Assembly (NCBI RefSeq): GCF_000282495.1
Contig: NZ_AKJE01000054.1
Location: 1 to 37,102 of the forward strand
Direction of reading: 5' to 3'
Length of the DNA: 37,102 bases
Source of the DNA: Pseudomonas sp. GM79
GTDB lineage: Bacteria; Pseudomonadota; Gammaproteobacteria; Pseudomonadales; Pseudomonadaceae
Of the stretch, positions 35,558 to 37,102 are shown in pieces. A model generated the notes under the pieces. That model was not told where the DNA came from and ran no database searches. It saw only the letters and a list, made by a program, of their open reading frames with translations. How positions within the stretch are numbered: position 1 is the stretch's first letter; the number at the start of each line of letters is the position of its first letter. The translations under genes were made by a program, and so were the position numbers.

Positions 35558-35935
35558 ATGTCCTTGATCAACGAATATCGCGCCACCGAAGAAGCTATCA
35601 AAGAGCTGCAAGCCCGTTTGAAGAATCTGTCCCAAGACGACAAACTGCAAACCGAGCTGGAATTCGAAGGCAAACTGCGCACCCTGATGGGCGAATACTC
35701 CAAATCCCTGCGCGACATCATCGCGCTGTTGGATCCAGAGTCCAAAACCAAGGCTCCACGTGGCGGCGCAGTAAAAACTACCGGCACCAAGCGTGCTCGC
35801 AAAGTTAAACAATACAAAAACCCGCACAACGGCGAAGTCATCGAAACCAAAGGTGGCAACCACAAGACTCTGAAAGAGTGGAAAGCCAAGTGGGGCGGTG
35901 ATGTGGTTGAAGGTTGGGCTACCCTGCTGGGCTAA
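35558..35935 (+). CDS. mvaT: H-NS-like xenogeneic silencer MvaT
   Basis: Nucleoid protein of 125 aa that oligomerises along AT-rich DNA and silences foreign genes and some virulence and prophage loci. The N-terminal coiled-coil dimerisation region is MSLINEYRATEEAIKELQAR through LRDIIALLDPES. A basic linker leads to the AT-hook-like DNA-binding domain KQYKNPHNGEVIETKGGNHK with the AT-pincer residues R81, G100 and N101, aligning with R80, G99 and N100 of the P. aeruginosa protein. The start at 35558 is chosen on family length and AAGGT upstream; an open extension to 35486 is the leader. A strong terminator follows. Confidence 0.97.
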   Translation: MSLINEYRATEEAIKELQARLKNLSQDDKLQTELEFEGKLRTLMGEYSKSLRDIIALLDPESKTKAPRGGAVKTTGTKRARKVKQYKNPHNGEVIETKGGNHKTLKEWKAKWGGDVVEGWATLLG

Positions 35936-35970
35936 GCCGCAAGCGTGTCGCAGACTGATTCGCGACCAAA

Positions 35971-35999
35971 AGAACGCCAGCAAATGCTGGCGTTTTTTT
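35971..35999 (+). terminator. Intrinsic terminator of mvaT
   Basis: Ten-bp stem AACGCCAGCA / TGCTGGCGTT (35973-35982 with 35985-35994) with a very short AA loop, followed by TTTTT. It lies about 36 nt after the mvaT stop, between the convergent mvaT and sbcB genes. Confidence 0.9.
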
Positions 36000-36033
36000 A
36001 TGCCTGAAATTCAAGCGCGGGTTATTTTCGTTT

Positions 36034-37102
36034 TCAAAGACTCAAACGTTTGCGTAATGACTGGACATGATTCTGCCATTGATCCAGAACCTCTCGCTGA
36101 AACGATGTAGCACTAGTCGTCAATTGAGCAGCCGCCTCCAGAAAACTATTCAGCGTATTTGGCGCGCCCCACTCAGGCGCACATAAACGTTTCTGACAGA
36201 ATATTCGCCAGCGTTCTTGCTCTTCCAAGCTCAACGTATCGGGAAAGTTGCGTGCGCGATAACGAAACAATAATTCAGGCAAACGTTCATCATCGAAAGG
36301 CCACTGTTCTTGTGCTAATTGCGCAGGGTCGGCAGCTCTGACTTGCTCACATAGACGCCGGTCCCGATCACCGATAAAACCGTCGTATAACTGTTGCTCG
36401 GGGTCTTGGCTCGGAGAGAAATCGTCGCTGGCGTAAATACCTGCCACTTTATCTCGCCAAACGTGTTGTGCGTCACTTAGCCGCAGCGCCCGCTCCTGAT
36501 AAAGCGCCATGTCCAGCCCCAGACGTTGCTGATCTACAGGACGGAGTACCGATAACGGCGCCACTACCGGGCACTTGTTTATGTGTATGAGCTTGAGCGG
36601 CACCGGCAGTTCGCCTTCGGCCAAGTCATCGCGGCGGGTATAAAGCCGCTGACGCAAGGTTTCGGCATCCAGGTCGAGCAACCCCTGAGGGTCCAGGTGC
36701 AGGTCACAGACAATCAGCGCGTTGCGATTACGGGGATGCCAGGCCAACGGCAGCACCACACCCATATAGTTGCGGGCGGCCGAAAAGCGCCCGGAAATAT
36801 GCACCATCGGCTGCAACAGCCGAATTTGATCCATGACCTTTTGTTTACTGCGCAGTTGAAACAGCCAGTCATATAACTTCGGCTGTTTTTCCCGAATCAG
36901 GCGCGCCAAAGCGATAGTGGCTCGGACATCCGACAGCGCCTCGTGCGCATGCCCATGATCGATACCATTGGCGGCGGTCAGACGTTCGAGTTTGAGCGTG
37001 ACTCGCCCCTCCTCGTCCCTGGGCCAGACGAGGCCATCGGGACGCAAGGCATAAGCTGCGCGCACCACATCGATCAAGTCCCAGCGGCTGTTGCCGCCCT
37101 GC
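36034..37102 (-). CDS. sbcB: Exodeoxyribonuclease I, C-terminal part
   Basis: 3'-to-5' single-strand exonuclease of recombination and mismatch repair. The gene runs off the right edge, so the first DEDDh acidic motifs are missing. The visible part, 356 codons, starts inside the nuclease domain (GGNSRWDLIDVVRAAYALRP) and contains the last catalytic motif HAHEALSDVRATIALARLIR (His and Asp five residues apart). It continues into the SH3-like and helical domains (IHINKCPVVAPLSVLRPVD, LPELLFRYRARNFPDTLS). No frameshift is seen. It is convergent with mvaT, as next to PA4315 in P. aeruginosa by recall. Confidence 0.95.
   Translation of the reverse strand, partial: QGGNSRWDLIDVVRAAYALRPDGLVWPRDEEGRVTLKLERLTAANGIDHGHAHEALSDVRATIALARLIREKQPKLYDWLFQLRSKQKVMDQIRLLQPMVHISGRFSAARNYMGVVLPLAWHPRNRNALIVCDLHLDPQGLLDLDAETLRQRLYTRRDDLAEGELPVPLKLIHINKCPVVAPLSVLRPVDQQRLGLDMALYQERALRLSDAQHVWRDKVAGIYASDDFSPSQDPEQQLYDGFIGDRDRRLCEQVRAADPAQLAQEQWPFDDERLPELLFRYRARNFPDTLSLEEQERWRIFCQKRLCAPEWGAPNTLNSFLEAAAQLTTSATSFQREVLDQWQNHVQSLRKRLSL

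Overview
The window is a chromosomal segment of a Pseudomonas, most likely of the P. fluorescens group. The evidence is an unbroken Tol-Pal operon, ruvCAB, a PctA-type chemoreceptor, an OprD porin whose C-terminus matches the P. aeruginosa protein as I remember it, MvaT as the H-NS-like silencer, moderately GC-rich codon use, and many copies of the P. fluorescens-type REP palindrome (core GTGGGAGCGGGCTTGC). I see no prophage, insertion sequence, CRISPR array, tRNA or rRNA.

Region 1 (1-8456, all minus strand) is cell-envelope integrity and Holliday-junction repair: ybgC-tolQ-tolR-tolA-tolB-pal-cpoB (cpoB runs off the left edge), ruvC-ruvA-ruvB, and yebC. Region 2 (8468-15171) has aspS behind a small zinc-ribbon gene, a ribbon-helix-helix protein, a membrane-anchored cold-shock-domain protein (plus strand), a HIT-slyX pair, and a 0.9-kb regulatory region leading into oprD. 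That regulatory region contains a tandem ArgR-like operator. Gene order here follows the P. aeruginosa PA0958-PA0974 neighbourhood as I remember it.

Region 3 (15256-27352) holds mscS, yajQ, a panE-like reductase, an orphan sensor kinase followed after 2 nt by a corrinoid adenosyltransferase, a Nudix/ThiE-like fusion overlapping a glutathione S-transferase, argJ, secA, and the divergent helicase-loader gene dciA. It resembles the PA4394-PA4405 order. Region 4 (27372-37102) holds a HerA/YjgR-like ATPase, an amino-acid chemoreceptor, a compact operon of glycosyltransferase, DUF2334 deacetylase-like protein and flippase-like membrane protein, a small acidic protein, purU, mvaT, and sbcB (running off the right edge). 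It resembles the area around PA4308-PA4316.

Six REP doublets (REPINs) plus one unrelated inverted repeat sit 0-40 nt downstream of stop codons. Good intrinsic terminators follow aspS, the cold-shock gene (bidirectional with slyX), oprD, secA, purU and mvaT. Most genes are conserved housekeeping genes. The least explained parts are the glycosyltransferase/DUF2334/flippase operon, the cold-shock membrane fusion, the ribbon-helix-helix protein, the small acidic protein, and the oprD upstream region.
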